Origin: an uncultured Clostridia bacterium
GTDB taxonomy: Bacteria > Bacillota_A > Clostridia > TANB77 > CAG-508
Length of the DNA stretch: 13,245 nucleotides
Direction: 5' to 3'
Assembly: GCA_947625985.1 (NCBI GenBank)
Contig: CANQQF010000032.1
Span: 1-13,245 of the forward strand
Positions 1 through 5,777 of this stretch are shown piece after piece (position 1 is the stretch's first letter; each line of letters opens with the position of its first letter). The notes under the pieces are model-generated. The model was not told the origin of the DNA. It worked only from the letters and a program-made list of their open reading frames with translations, and made no database searches. The position numbers and the translations under genes are program-made.

Positions 1-33
1 ATTTTAAATTGCAATTTTGCAAAAAAATATTAA

Positions 34-60
34 AAGCCCCAGAAAAAATATCTGGGGTTT
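34..60. terminator. GC-stem hairpin, probable terminator of an upstream gene
   Basis: Seven perfect pairs (CCCCAGA at 37-43 with TCTGGGG at 51-57) enclose a 7-nt A-rich loop. A/G-T pairs extend the stem at the base. Only TTT follows on the plus strand, whereas the minus strand reads into CTTTTAATATTTTTTT, so it may act better on that strand or in both directions. The gene it would terminate lies outside the window. Confidence 0.55.
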
Positions 61-72
61 GTCAATACTCTG

Positions 73-102
73 AGATAATTTTTTATTATAAAAAAATTAT
101 CT
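73..102. repeat. Perfect 12-bp AT-rich inverted repeat
   Basis: Positions 73-84 are the exact reverse complement of 91-102, with a 6-nt loop (ATTATA). It follows the GC hairpin directly. The 14-mer TATTATAAAAAATT at 84-97 recurs at 109-122. It could be a second terminator stem, an operator or chance in very AT-rich DNA. The rest of 1-246 shows no convincing gene or promoter. Confidence 0.35.
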
Positions 103-246
103 GTTTTGTATTATAAAAAATTAAGGAAGGTAAATCAAACGAAGTAGAACTAAAAAAACAACAAAAAATATATTATTAAGTTTCATTATAAAATATTGCT
201 AAAAAAATAATTAATGGTAAAATAAGAGGGAAAGAAAGGAGAAAAA

Positions 247-1713
247 ATGTTAAAAAAAATTAAGGAATATTTTTTAAAACATGATATACAATTTATAATA
301 GGAATAATTTTATTAATAGTTATAGGAAGAAATCTACATATAAACCTAGTACCACAAGATGAACTTTGGAATTTTAATAACATATATAAAATGATAAATG
401 GTTACAAAATGTATACCGAAATAAACTTCATAATACCACCATTATTTCCTGTAATAGGATATATAATTCTTAAACTATTTGGAACAAATATATTCATTTT
501 TAGAATATTAAACATAATAATAACAACAATACTAATATTTTTAATATATATGCTGTTTAGAAAATTGTGTAAAAATAAATTTAGAGCACTATTTTATTTT
601 TTAATAGTAAGTTCAAGAGTAATAGTTGTTTGTGCGGCAGGAGCGAACTATAATACTTTAGCAATAGCACTAGTTTTATTAGGAACATATTTAAACATAA
701 AATGGATAGAAAAAGAAGAACAACACAATATATTACAAGCAGTAATAATGTTTCTGATTTCAATGACAAAACATAATATAGGAATGTATTACATAATTGG
801 AATAGTAATAGGACAACTTATAACAAAAAGAAAAATAAAAGATATAATAAAACAAATATCAATTTTAGGAACAGGAGTCATAATAGTAGCTTTAGTATTG
901 CAAAAGATTGGAATATTAAAAGATTTTATAAACTTATTAATTTTAGGAATAGGAAGTTTTGCACAAGAAAACATCGGCGGGAACATAATAAATATAATAG
1001 AAGTAGTAATGTTCATGATAATAGTAATGATAGTTACAACAATTTTACTAAGAATAAAAGTCTTTAAGGAAGAAGAAAAACAAAAATTAAAAATATTAAT
1101 ATCAGTTTCAATACCAATGTTATTAATAGCTTTCCCAATATATAATAGCTATCATAAAGTAATGGCAAATATGTTAGTATTAATATCAATAATATACATA
1201 TTAGATATATTAATATTAAAAGAATTTATAAAAGAAACGAAAATTATAAAAATTGCAATATATATATTTGTAATATTCAATATATTTTGCTCAGCATATT
1301 ATTCTTTATATTGGTTAAAAACAATAACATCAGAAGAATATGAATATAATTATAGTCATCCATATTATGGAGGAATAATAGAAAAAGAAGAAAAAGAAAG
1401 AATAAAAAATGTTACACAATATATACAAAAATCAAATAAAAAGGTTATAGTACTTACAGAAGAAGCAGCAATATATACAATACCGTATAAAATAACAAAT
1501 GGATATATGGACTTGCCTCTTATTGGAAACTTAGGAAAAGATGGAGAAGAAAAAATAATAGAACAACTTAAGCAATTAGAAAACACTCAAATATTAATAA
1601 AGACAAATCAAGATGAACTATTTTGGCAAGAATCAAAAAAAATAAATCAGTACGTACAAAAAAATTTAAAAAAAGTAGGAGAAATAGAAAACCTATCCAT
1701 ATATGAAAAATAA
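247..1713 (+). CDS. GT-C fold membrane glycosyltransferase (PMT/ArnT-like)
   Basis: A 488-residue polytopic protein, probably transferring a sugar from a lipid-phosphate donor on the outer face of the membrane. After a TM at about 16-34, the first outer loop carries the D38-E39-x-W41 pair, then a conserved-looking NGY...PP segment (51-65); this acidic loop plus PPL arrangement is the hallmark of the GT39/GT83 GT-C superfamily, where the Asp is the catalytic or donor-contacting residue. Many hydrophobic segments follow up to about residue 355. The last ~125 residues form a soluble domain, as is common in the family. The start is supported by AAAGGAG at 235-241, 5 nt before the ATG. Donor and acceptor cannot be read from the sequence. 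No hairpin separates it from the pilin cluster downstream, but that cluster has its own promoter, so a functional link to the secretion genes is only a hypothesis. No convincing promoter was found upstream. Confidence 0.75.
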   Translation: MLKKIKEYFLKHDIQFIIGIILLIVIGRNLHINLVPQDELWNFNNIYKMINGYKMYTEINFIIPPLFPVIGYIILKLFGTNIFIFRILNIIITTILIFLIYMLFRKLCKNKFRALFYFLIVSSRVIVVCAAGANYNTLAIALVLLGTYLNIKWIEKEEQHNILQAVIMFLISMTKHNIGMYYIIGIVIGQLITKRKIKDIIKQISILGTGVIIVALVLQKIGILKDFINLLILGIGSFAQENIGGNIINIIEVVMFMIIVMIVTTILLRIKVFKEEEKQKLKILISVSIPMLLIAFPIYNSYHKVMANMLVLISIIYILDILILKEFIKETKIIKIAIYIFVIFNIFCSAYYSLYWLKTITSEEYEYNYSHPYYGGIIEKEEKERIKNVTQYIQKSNKKVIVLTEEAAIYTIPYKITNGYMDLPLIGNLGKDGEEKIIEQLKQLENTQILIKTNQDELFWQESKKINQYVQKNLKKVGEIENLSIYEK

Positions 1714-1742
1714 TAAAAAACAAAAGGAAAAACAGTAAAAAG

Positions 1743-1771
1743 TTGAAAAAAAATGAAAAATATTATATAAT
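1743..1771 (+). promoter_or_regulatory. SigA-type promoter of the tandem pilin-like gene
   Basis: TTGAAA (1743-1748), a 17-bp spacer and a perfect TATAAT (1766-1771). This predicts a start near 1778 and a leader of about 30 nt carrying AAGGAGG (1794-1800). The TTG of the -35 box is in frame with the gene downstream and could be misread as its start codon. Confidence 0.75.
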
Positions 1772-1808
1772 TATAGTAGTGGAAAAATATAGTAAGGAGG
1801 ATAGTGTT

Positions 1809-2450
1809 ATGAAGAAAAAGAAGAAAATAATAATACAAACTTTAATTATAATATTAACTTTCTTTATATATATTCCGCAAATAACACAAGCGTATTTTGA
1901 TACTAGTCAAGTGTCGGTAGATACAAACCCAGATAGTTCAATGTTAGACATGATTGAACCATTTACAAATAGATTATTTATGATAGGAAGTTTTGCATCT
2001 GTAGTTGCTTTAATATTACTAGGTATAAAATATATGACATCAAGCTTAGAAGATAAAGCTGAATTCAAACAAAGAATGGGTCCATACGTATTAGGTGCTG
2101 CTTTTGCATTTGGAGTATTTGCAATACTTGGTTTAATACAAGAGGTTGGAGAAAATATAACAAATGTAAATACTTTAGAACAAGCAGGACAAAGAGTTGT
2201 AACAGTACTATCAACAATAGGAAGTTTCTTATCAGTAATTCTTTTAGTAGCATTAGGAATAAAATATTTATCTTTAGGTACAATAGATGAAAAAATACAA
2301 TTTAGAAAATCATCAATGCCGTACATAATAGGAGCGGTATTAGTATTTGCAGCATCATCTGTAGCTAGTATAATATATAGTATAGTACTTACAGCAGGGA
2401 AAGATGCGACTATAAAAATGTCTTATTATAGTATCAATAAATTTATGTAA
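1809..2450 (+). CDS. Tandem-fused pilin-like protein (two VirB2/TrbC-like modules)
   Basis: A 213-residue secreted or membrane protein. A lysine-rich signal sequence (1-28, ending ITQA) precedes two copies of the same TM-loop-TM unit. Unit one has TMs near 57-76 and 91-112 with the loop starting GIKYMTSSLEDKAEFK at G72. Unit two has TMs near 133-153 and 171-194 with GIKYLSLGTIDEKIQF at G150. The copies are about 78 residues apart, and both have a GS-F-x-SV lead-in and an MxPYxxGA segment after the loop. Each resembles the single unit of the next gene, so this looks like an internal duplication of a pilin-like subunit (VirB2/TrbC class, conjugation or type IV secretion). The ATG at 1809 was chosen because AAGGAGG lies 8 nt upstream; the in-frame TTG at 1743 is the -35 box. 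Whether it assembles as a pilus subunit is inference. Confidence 0.75.
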   Translation: MKKKKKIIIQTLIIILTFFIYIPQITQAYFDTSQVSVDTNPDSSMLDMIEPFTNRLFMIGSFASVVALILLGIKYMTSSLEDKAEFKQRMGPYVLGAAFAFGVFAILGLIQEVGENITNVNTLEQAGQRVVTVLSTIGSFLSVILLVALGIKYLSLGTIDEKIQFRKSSMPYIIGAVLVFAASSVASIIYSIVLTAGKDATIKMSYYSINKFM

Positions 2451-2453
2451 AAC

Positions 2454-2482
2454 TTGTAATTTTTTCAAAAATATGGTATTAT
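2454..2482 (+). promoter_or_regulatory. Probable promoter of the single-unit pilin-like gene
   Basis: TTGTAA (2454-2459), a 17-bp spacer and TATTAT (2477-2482). It is weaker than the neighbouring promoters but has the same spacing. The predicted leader is about 57 nt and ends with AAAGGAGGAAAG before the ATG at 2546. Confidence 0.5.
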
Positions 2483-2545
2483 AAATATATAAAGTAGTTA
2501 TTAATGTTAAATGGATAAATATAAAAATAAAAGGAGGAAAGTAAA

Positions 2546-2911
2546 ATGGTGAAATTAAGAAAATTAATATCAATATTTATGGTTGTAGCAATTATGGTTA
2601 TGGCATTTGCACCAATGGCTTTTGCAGCAGCAGGAGGAGCACCAGATCCAGCAAGTTTTACAGGTGATACATCAGCACAAACAGAAAGAATAACAGGTTT
2701 AGGTAATAAAGTAATAACAATTATTTCAGTTATAGGCTCAGTTGTATCAGTTGTAATATTAATTGTAATTGGTGTTAAATATATGATGGGAAGTGCAGAA
2801 GAAAGAGCAGAATACAAAAAGACACTTATGCCATACGTAATAGGTGCAGTACTAGTATTCGCAGCATCAACAATAGCTGGAATGGTATTCCAATTTGCTT
2901 CAAGCATTTAA
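2546..2911 (+). CDS. Pilin-like conjugal transfer protein (VirB2/TrbC-like)
   Basis: A 121-residue protein. A signal peptide (1 to about 27-28, ending AFA-A) gives a mature chain of about 94 residues, the size of VirB2-type pilins. A small polar stretch is followed by TM1 (about 56-77), a short charged loop GVKYMMGSAEERAEYKK (76-92) and TM2 (about 94-117). The two-TM hairpin with charged cytoplasmic loop matches VirB2/TrbC-type subunits and, from memory, the Mbov_0395 group in Gram-positive and mycoplasma conjugative elements. It is nearly the same as unit two of the preceding gene (shared MPYxIGAVLVFAAS). A strong AAGGAGGAAAG site precedes the ATG. With its own promoter and an immediate strong terminator it looks like a highly expressed single-gene unit, as expected for a major subunit. 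Confidence 0.78.
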   Translation: MVKLRKLISIFMVVAIMVMAFAPMAFAAAGGAPDPASFTGDTSAQTERITGLGNKVITIISVIGSVVSVVILIVIGVKYMMGSAEERAEYKKTLMPYVIGAVLVFAASTIAGMVFQFASSI

Positions 2912-2928
2912 AGAAAATAAATACATAC

Positions 2929-2966
2929 AAAAAAACAGAAAACTATCAAAGTTTTCTGTTTTTTTT
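2929..2966 (+). terminator. Strong rho-independent terminator after pilin-like gene 2
   Basis: Ten perfect pairs (ACAGAAAACT 2935-2944 with AGTTTTCTGT 2950-2959), a 5-nt loop and flanking A7/T8 tracts that lengthen the stem and supply the U-tract. The symmetry means it could also stop transcription from the opposite strand. Confidence 0.85.
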
Positions 2967-2981
2967 GTATTATTTGTATAT

Positions 2982-3008
2982 AAAATAAAAAGAGTTCAGC
3001 GAACTCTT
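2982..3008 (-). terminator. Terminator of the minus-strand membrane-protein gene
   Basis: AAGAGTTC (2990-2997) pairs exactly with GAACTCTT (3001-3008) around a 3-nt loop. Read on the minus strand, the stem follows the stop codon at 3028 by about 20 nt and runs into TTTATTTTAT, a U-rich tail. Together with the convergent terminator at 2929-2966 it insulates the two opposing genes. Confidence 0.75.
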
Positions 3009-3027
3009 AAAACGGAATATAATAAAA

Positions 3028-3246
3028 TTAAAATCTGTCGGAAATCCAAGTTATAATATAGAATACGCCCAAAATCGTAAATATCCAGGATAATATACCT
3101 CCGCTTAAAAACGTTAGTCCAAATAATAAAGTAAGTACAAAGAATATAATCCCACATACTCCTCCTGAATAGGATAAGGCAAGTAGTACAAATAAAATAA
3201 GCCATGGAAAAATCCAACTAAGTACAGTAAATAATAATGAGAACAT
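3028..3246 (-). CDS. Small hydrophobic membrane protein, unknown function
   Basis: A 72-residue protein that is almost entirely hydrophobic, with two or three membrane segments (about 2-24, 28-47 and 48-66) separated by a SYSGGVCG turn and an FLSGG turn, and a short polar C-terminus (WISDRF). I do not recognise the family. The ATG at 3246 was chosen because AAAGGA sits 7 nt upstream; an in-frame TTG 54 nt further out lacks a good site. Evidence that it is a real gene is its flanks: a TTTACA-17-TATAAT promoter on the same strand and a terminator just past the stop. It lies opposite to all other genes, between two pilin-like genes. Possible roles include accessory or immunity-like membrane protein, but nothing in the sequence decides. 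Confidence 0.65.
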   Translation of the reverse strand: MFSLLFTVLSWIFPWLILFVLLALSYSGGVCGIIFFVLTLLFGLTFLSGGILSWIFTILGVFYIITWISDRF

Positions 3247-3315
3247 TAAATATTCCTTTCTAGCAAACTGAACTATATGTTTGCGAAAACCTAAAAACAA
3301 AATACTACTATAAAT

Positions 3316-3344
3316 ATTATACTATAAAAATTAAATTATGTAAA
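3316..3344 (-). promoter_or_regulatory. Minus-strand promoter of the small membrane protein gene
   Basis: Read on the minus strand: TTTACA (3344-3339), a 17-bp spacer and TATAAT (3321-3316), predicting a start near 3309 and a leader of about 60 nt before the ATG at 3246. It diverges from the promoter at 3380-3408; only 35 bp separate the two -35 boxes, so one regulator could affect both. Confidence 0.68.
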
Positions 3345-3369
3345 GTCAGCCGAAAAGAACGTCACAAAG

Positions 3370-3387
3370 CTTGAAAAACTTGAAAAA
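3370..3387 (+). repeat. Tandem 9-bp repeat (CTTGAAAAA x2) over the -35 region
   Basis: CTTGAAAAA occurs at 3370-3378 and again at 3379-3387. It creates two TTGAAA hexamers; only the second (3380-3385) has a 17-bp spacing to the TATAAT. It could be a slippage product or part of an operator. Confidence 0.45.
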
Positions 3388-3408
3388 AAGCAAAAAATAA
3401 GGTATAAT
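3380..3408 (+). promoter_or_regulatory. SigA-type promoter of the Gly-tailed pilin-like gene
   Basis: TTGAAA (3380-3385), a 17-bp spacer and a perfect TATAAT (3403-3408). The predicted leader is very short (about 17 nt) and contains AGAGGTGAT directly before the ATG at 3432. Confidence 0.78.
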
Positions 3409-3431
3409 ATAAAGTAGAGAGGTGATGTGTT

Positions 3432-3995
3432 ATGAAAAAGGTCATTTCATATCTTAAATTAGCAATTAATATAATAATTAGTATATTAATAATAAATAAT
3501 ATATTTGTAGTACCAGTATATGCAGCAGAAGAAGTTCAAGAAATAACAAAAATAGCAGATAACAGTATTTCACTTAGCGGTATAATTTCAGCAGGAGGAG
3601 ATTTTATAGCAGATGGAGAGGGACAACAAGATGATACATTTGACATGGGAGCAATATCAGGTATGGCAGGAAGTCTGTATGCAATACTTTTAGGATTAGG
3701 GTTTGCGTTAGCAGTTGTGATAGGAGTAGTAATAGGAATAAAATTTATGATGTCTTCATCATCAGACGAAAGAGCACAATATAAGAAAACAATAATAGTG
3801 TATGTAGTGGGAGTAGTTGTAATATTTGGAGCATTCGGAATATGGAAAATAATAATAAACATGATGAACGAAGTACAACCACAAACAACAGAAACACCAT
3901 CATCAGGAACATATCAAGTACCAGCAAAACCTCAATCATCATCAAGTGGATTTGCAGGAGGTGGAGCTGGAGGAATGGGTGGAGGCGGATGGTAA
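3432..3995 (+). CDS. Pilin-like protein with Gly-rich C-terminal tail
   Basis: A 187-residue protein. A signal peptide (1-31, VYA-A) is followed by a polar, acidic segment (33-75), TM1 (about 80-104), a charged loop GIKFMMSSSSDERAQYKK (102-119), TM2 (about 120-143) and a long tail. The TM-loop-TM core is the same unit as in the two upstream pilin-like proteins, so it is a third VirB2/TrbC-like paralog. It differs by an extra ~40 residues before the core and a C-terminal extension rich in Pro/Thr/Ser/Gln and then Gly (FAGGGAGGMGGGGW at 174-187). This suggests a specialised minor subunit, adaptor or tip component; that role is inferred only from shape. It has its own promoter and terminator. 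The ATG is preceded by AGGTGAT at 5 nt spacing. Confidence 0.72.
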   Translation: MKKVISYLKLAINIIISILIINNIFVVPVYAAEEVQEITKIADNSISLSGIISAGGDFIADGEGQQDDTFDMGAISGMAGSLYAILLGLGFALAVVIGVVIGIKFMMSSSSDERAQYKKTIIVYVVGVVVIFGAFGIWKIIINMMNEVQPQTTETPSSGTYQVPAKPQSSSSGFAGGGAGGMGGGGW

Positions 3996-4016
3996 TAAAA
4001 AATATACACATAAGAC

Positions 4017-4053
4017 AAAAAAGAGTAGAAAATTAATTTTCTATTCTTTTTTT
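4017..4053 (+). terminator. Rho-independent terminator after pilin-like gene 3
   Basis: GAGTAGAAAA (4023-4032) pairs with TTTTCTATTC (4037-4046) with one G-T wobble and a TTAA loop; A6/T7 flanks extend it and form the U-tract. It closes the pilin cluster before the PrgI-VirB4 operon. The ~100 bp between it and the next promoter (4054-4156) show no gene and no convincing structure. Confidence 0.82.
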
Positions 4054-4156
4054 GTAAAATAAAGTCAAAGTAGTATATCCGTAAGAAAATCGCTGAAACG
4101 CCCTATTACGAGAATGTTACAGAAATATTATTTTGATGTAATAAAGAAAAAAACGG

Positions 4157-4185
4157 TTACAATACATCCTAAATTTTGCTATAAT
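4157..4185 (+). promoter_or_regulatory. Promoter of the PrgI-VirB4-VirB6 operon
   Basis: TTACAA (4157-4162), a 17-bp spacer and a perfect TATAAT (4180-4185). It predicts a start near 4192 and a leader of about 34 nt that carries AAAGGAGGAAAGG before the ATG at 4226. No further terminator or clear promoter is seen downstream, so the genes to the right edge are likely co-transcribed. Confidence 0.7.
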
Positions 4186-4225
4186 TATTTATAATTATGA
4201 ATTAGGTAAAAAAGGAGGAAAGGTT

Positions 4226-4585
4226 ATGGCTGCATATAACATACCAAGAGATACCAAAGGTGAGGGAAGAATATTATTTATATTTTCAACAAAAGCATTA
4301 ATATATACTGCAATAGGAGCAGTTCCAGGATTACTATTTTACGCAATATTTAGTGTGTTAGGAATGGAAATAGTCGGCATAGTAATGGTTGCAATATTTG
4401 CATTCATAGGATTTTCTATAGCGACATTTAAAATACCAAAAATAAAAGGAATAGAAGCAACAAAAGATATAGGTGGTGAGCAAATAGACGAAATAATAAA
4501 AAGGGTAATAAAATTCAGAAAGAAAAAAATAAAAAAATACACCATCTATTCAATAAACAGGGAGGATAAACCAAATGGAAAGTAA
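4226..4585 (+). CDS. PrgI family membrane protein (VirB3-like)
   Basis: A 119-residue protein. It opens with the AAYNIPRD motif at 2-9 typical of PrgI proteins, then two membrane helices (about 24-46 and 49-68) and a basic cytoplasmic tail (91-119, RKKKIKKY). PrgI proteins are small Gram-positive type IV secretion components encoded directly ahead of VirB4-type ATPases and regarded as the VirB3 counterpart, linking the ATPase to the membrane. Position and length fit. It is the first gene of the operon and overlaps the next gene by 11 nt, which suggests translational coupling. The ribosome binding site is AAAGGAGG shortly before the ATG. The role in this system is inferred from family and order. 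Confidence 0.8.
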   Translation: MAAYNIPRDTKGEGRILFIFSTKALIYTAIGAVPGLLFYAIFSVLGMEIVGIVMVAIFAFIGFSIATFKIPKIKGIEATKDIGGEQIDEIIKRVIKFRKKKIKKYTIYSINREDKPNGK

Positions 4586-5777
4586 TCAAATATCACAAAT
4601 ATTAACAATAGTTTTAGTTATTATGGTAGTTATAGTAGTAGTTATGGCTATAATATACTTCGTTCTTTTATCAAAAGAAAGAGAACGTAAAAAAATAAGA
4701 GAAGAAGAAGAGAGAAAAGAAAGAGAAAAAAACAAAGAAACAATAAACAATTCACCTGAGATGGGAAATGTTCTAGACTTTATGGAATTTGAAGATATAA
4801 CAGACAATATGATAATACAAAAAGAAAAAAAGAAATACCTAATGGTAATAGAATGTCAAGGAGTAAACTATGACCTAATGTCTAAAGTTGAAAAAAACAG
4901 TGTTGAGCAAGGTTTCTTACAATTCCTTAATACATTAAGACATCCAATTCAACTTTATGTTCAAACAAGAGCAATAAACCTAGAAAACACAATAGAAAGA
5001 TATAAAAAATGTCTAAAAGATATTGAAAGTACATATATCAAAAAAAGAAATGAATATAAAGAAATAAAAAACAATCCAAGAATATCAGAAGAAATAAAAA
5101 AGAAAAAACTATATGAACTAACAAAAAGTACGAACTTATATGAATATGGAAAAGACATAATAAGAGATACGGAAAGAATGAGTTTAAATAACAATATATT
5201 AAATAAAAAATACTACATAATAATATCATATTACTATGAAAATCAAAACGTAGAAGTGCAATATACAAAAGAAGAAATTAGGAACAGAGCATTTACAGAC
5301 CTATACACAAAAGCACAAGCATTAATAAGAACATTAACAGCATGTAGTGTAAAAGGAAGAATTTTAGACTCAGTAGAATTAGCCGAATTATTATACATGG
5401 CATATAACAGAGATGGAGCAGAAAGTTATGGAATAGAAAGAGCATTAAAAGCAAGTTATGACAAAATATATTCAACAGCACCAGATATCTTTACAAAGAG
5501 AATGCAATTATTAGACAAAGAAATAGAAAAGAAGGCAATAGAAAGAGCACAAGCAGAACTTGCAAGAGCAAAATCAGAAAAAGAAAAAGCAGTAGAAAAG
5601 AAAGAAGCAGAAAAAGATAGATTAATAAAAGAAATGGCTAAAATGATACTAGAACAAAACAAGAAATATGTAGGAAAAGAAATAACAGAAAGAGCAATAA
5701 AGAAAATAGAAGAGGAAGAAGATAGCAATAAACAAGAAGATAATAATAAACAAGAAGGAGGAAAAAACAATGTTTAA
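4575..5777 (+). CDS. Membrane-anchored TraC-like / VirB4-N-like protein lacking the ATPase domain
   Basis: A 400-residue protein. A single TM (about 8-33) is followed by a highly charged stretch (34-56), a folded domain at about 64-305, a charged helical or coiled-coil region (313-363) and a hydrophilic tail with repeated NNKQE. The central domain has segments reminiscent of the N-terminal domain of VirB4/TraC proteins, e.g. YLMVIECQGVNYDLMS at 88-103, LNTLRHPIQLYVQTRAINL at 118-136 and VELAELLYMAYNRD at 267-280. No Walker A or B motif is present, so it is not itself an ATPase. TraC-like proteins of this kind sit between PrgI and VirB4 in several Gram-positive conjugation loci. It probably tethers or regulates the ATPase at the membrane (inference). 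GGGAGG at 4560-4565 precedes the start, and it overlaps VirB4 by 8 nt. Confidence 0.7.
   Translation: MESNQISQILTIVLVIMVVIVVVMAIIYFVLLSKERERKKIREEEERKEREKNKETINNSPEMGNVLDFMEFEDITDNMIIQKEKKKYLMVIECQGVNYDLMSKVEKNSVEQGFLQFLNTLRHPIQLYVQTRAINLENTIERYKKCLKDIESTYIKKRNEYKEIKNNPRISEEIKKKKLYELTKSTNLYEYGKDIIRDTERMSLNNNILNKKYYIIISYYYENQNVEVQYTKEEIRNRAFTDLYTKAQALIRTLTACSVKGRILDSVELAELLYMAYNRDGAESYGIERALKASYDKIYSTAPDIFTKRMQLLDKEIEKKAIERAQAELARAKSEKEKAVEKKEAEKDRLIKEMAKMILEQNKKYVGKEITERAIKKIEEEEDSNKQEDNNKQEGGKNNV

Noticed and set aside
84..134. Promoter for the glycosyltransferase built from TATTAT or TTGTAT hexamers
   Set aside because: No -35/-10 pair with acceptable spacing could be formed; AT-rich chance matches only.
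1743..1808. N-terminal 22-codon extension of the tandem pilin-like gene from TTG
   Set aside because: It overlaps the -35/-10 promoter and lacks a ribosome binding site; the ATG at 1809 has AAGGAGG.
2504..2518. Four-codon leader open frame (ATG TTA AAT GGA TAA) upstream of pilin-like gene 2
   Set aside because: No ribosome binding site and too short to distinguish from chance.
3247..3300. TTG-started 18-codon extension of the minus-strand membrane protein
   Set aside because: No good ribosome binding site at the TTG; AAAGGA sits before the ATG at 3246 and the extension is not signal-like.
4080..4110. CGTAA/TTACG inverted repeat in the intergenic region before the operon promoter
   Set aside because: Only 5 pairs with a 21-nt loop; too weak to call a structure.
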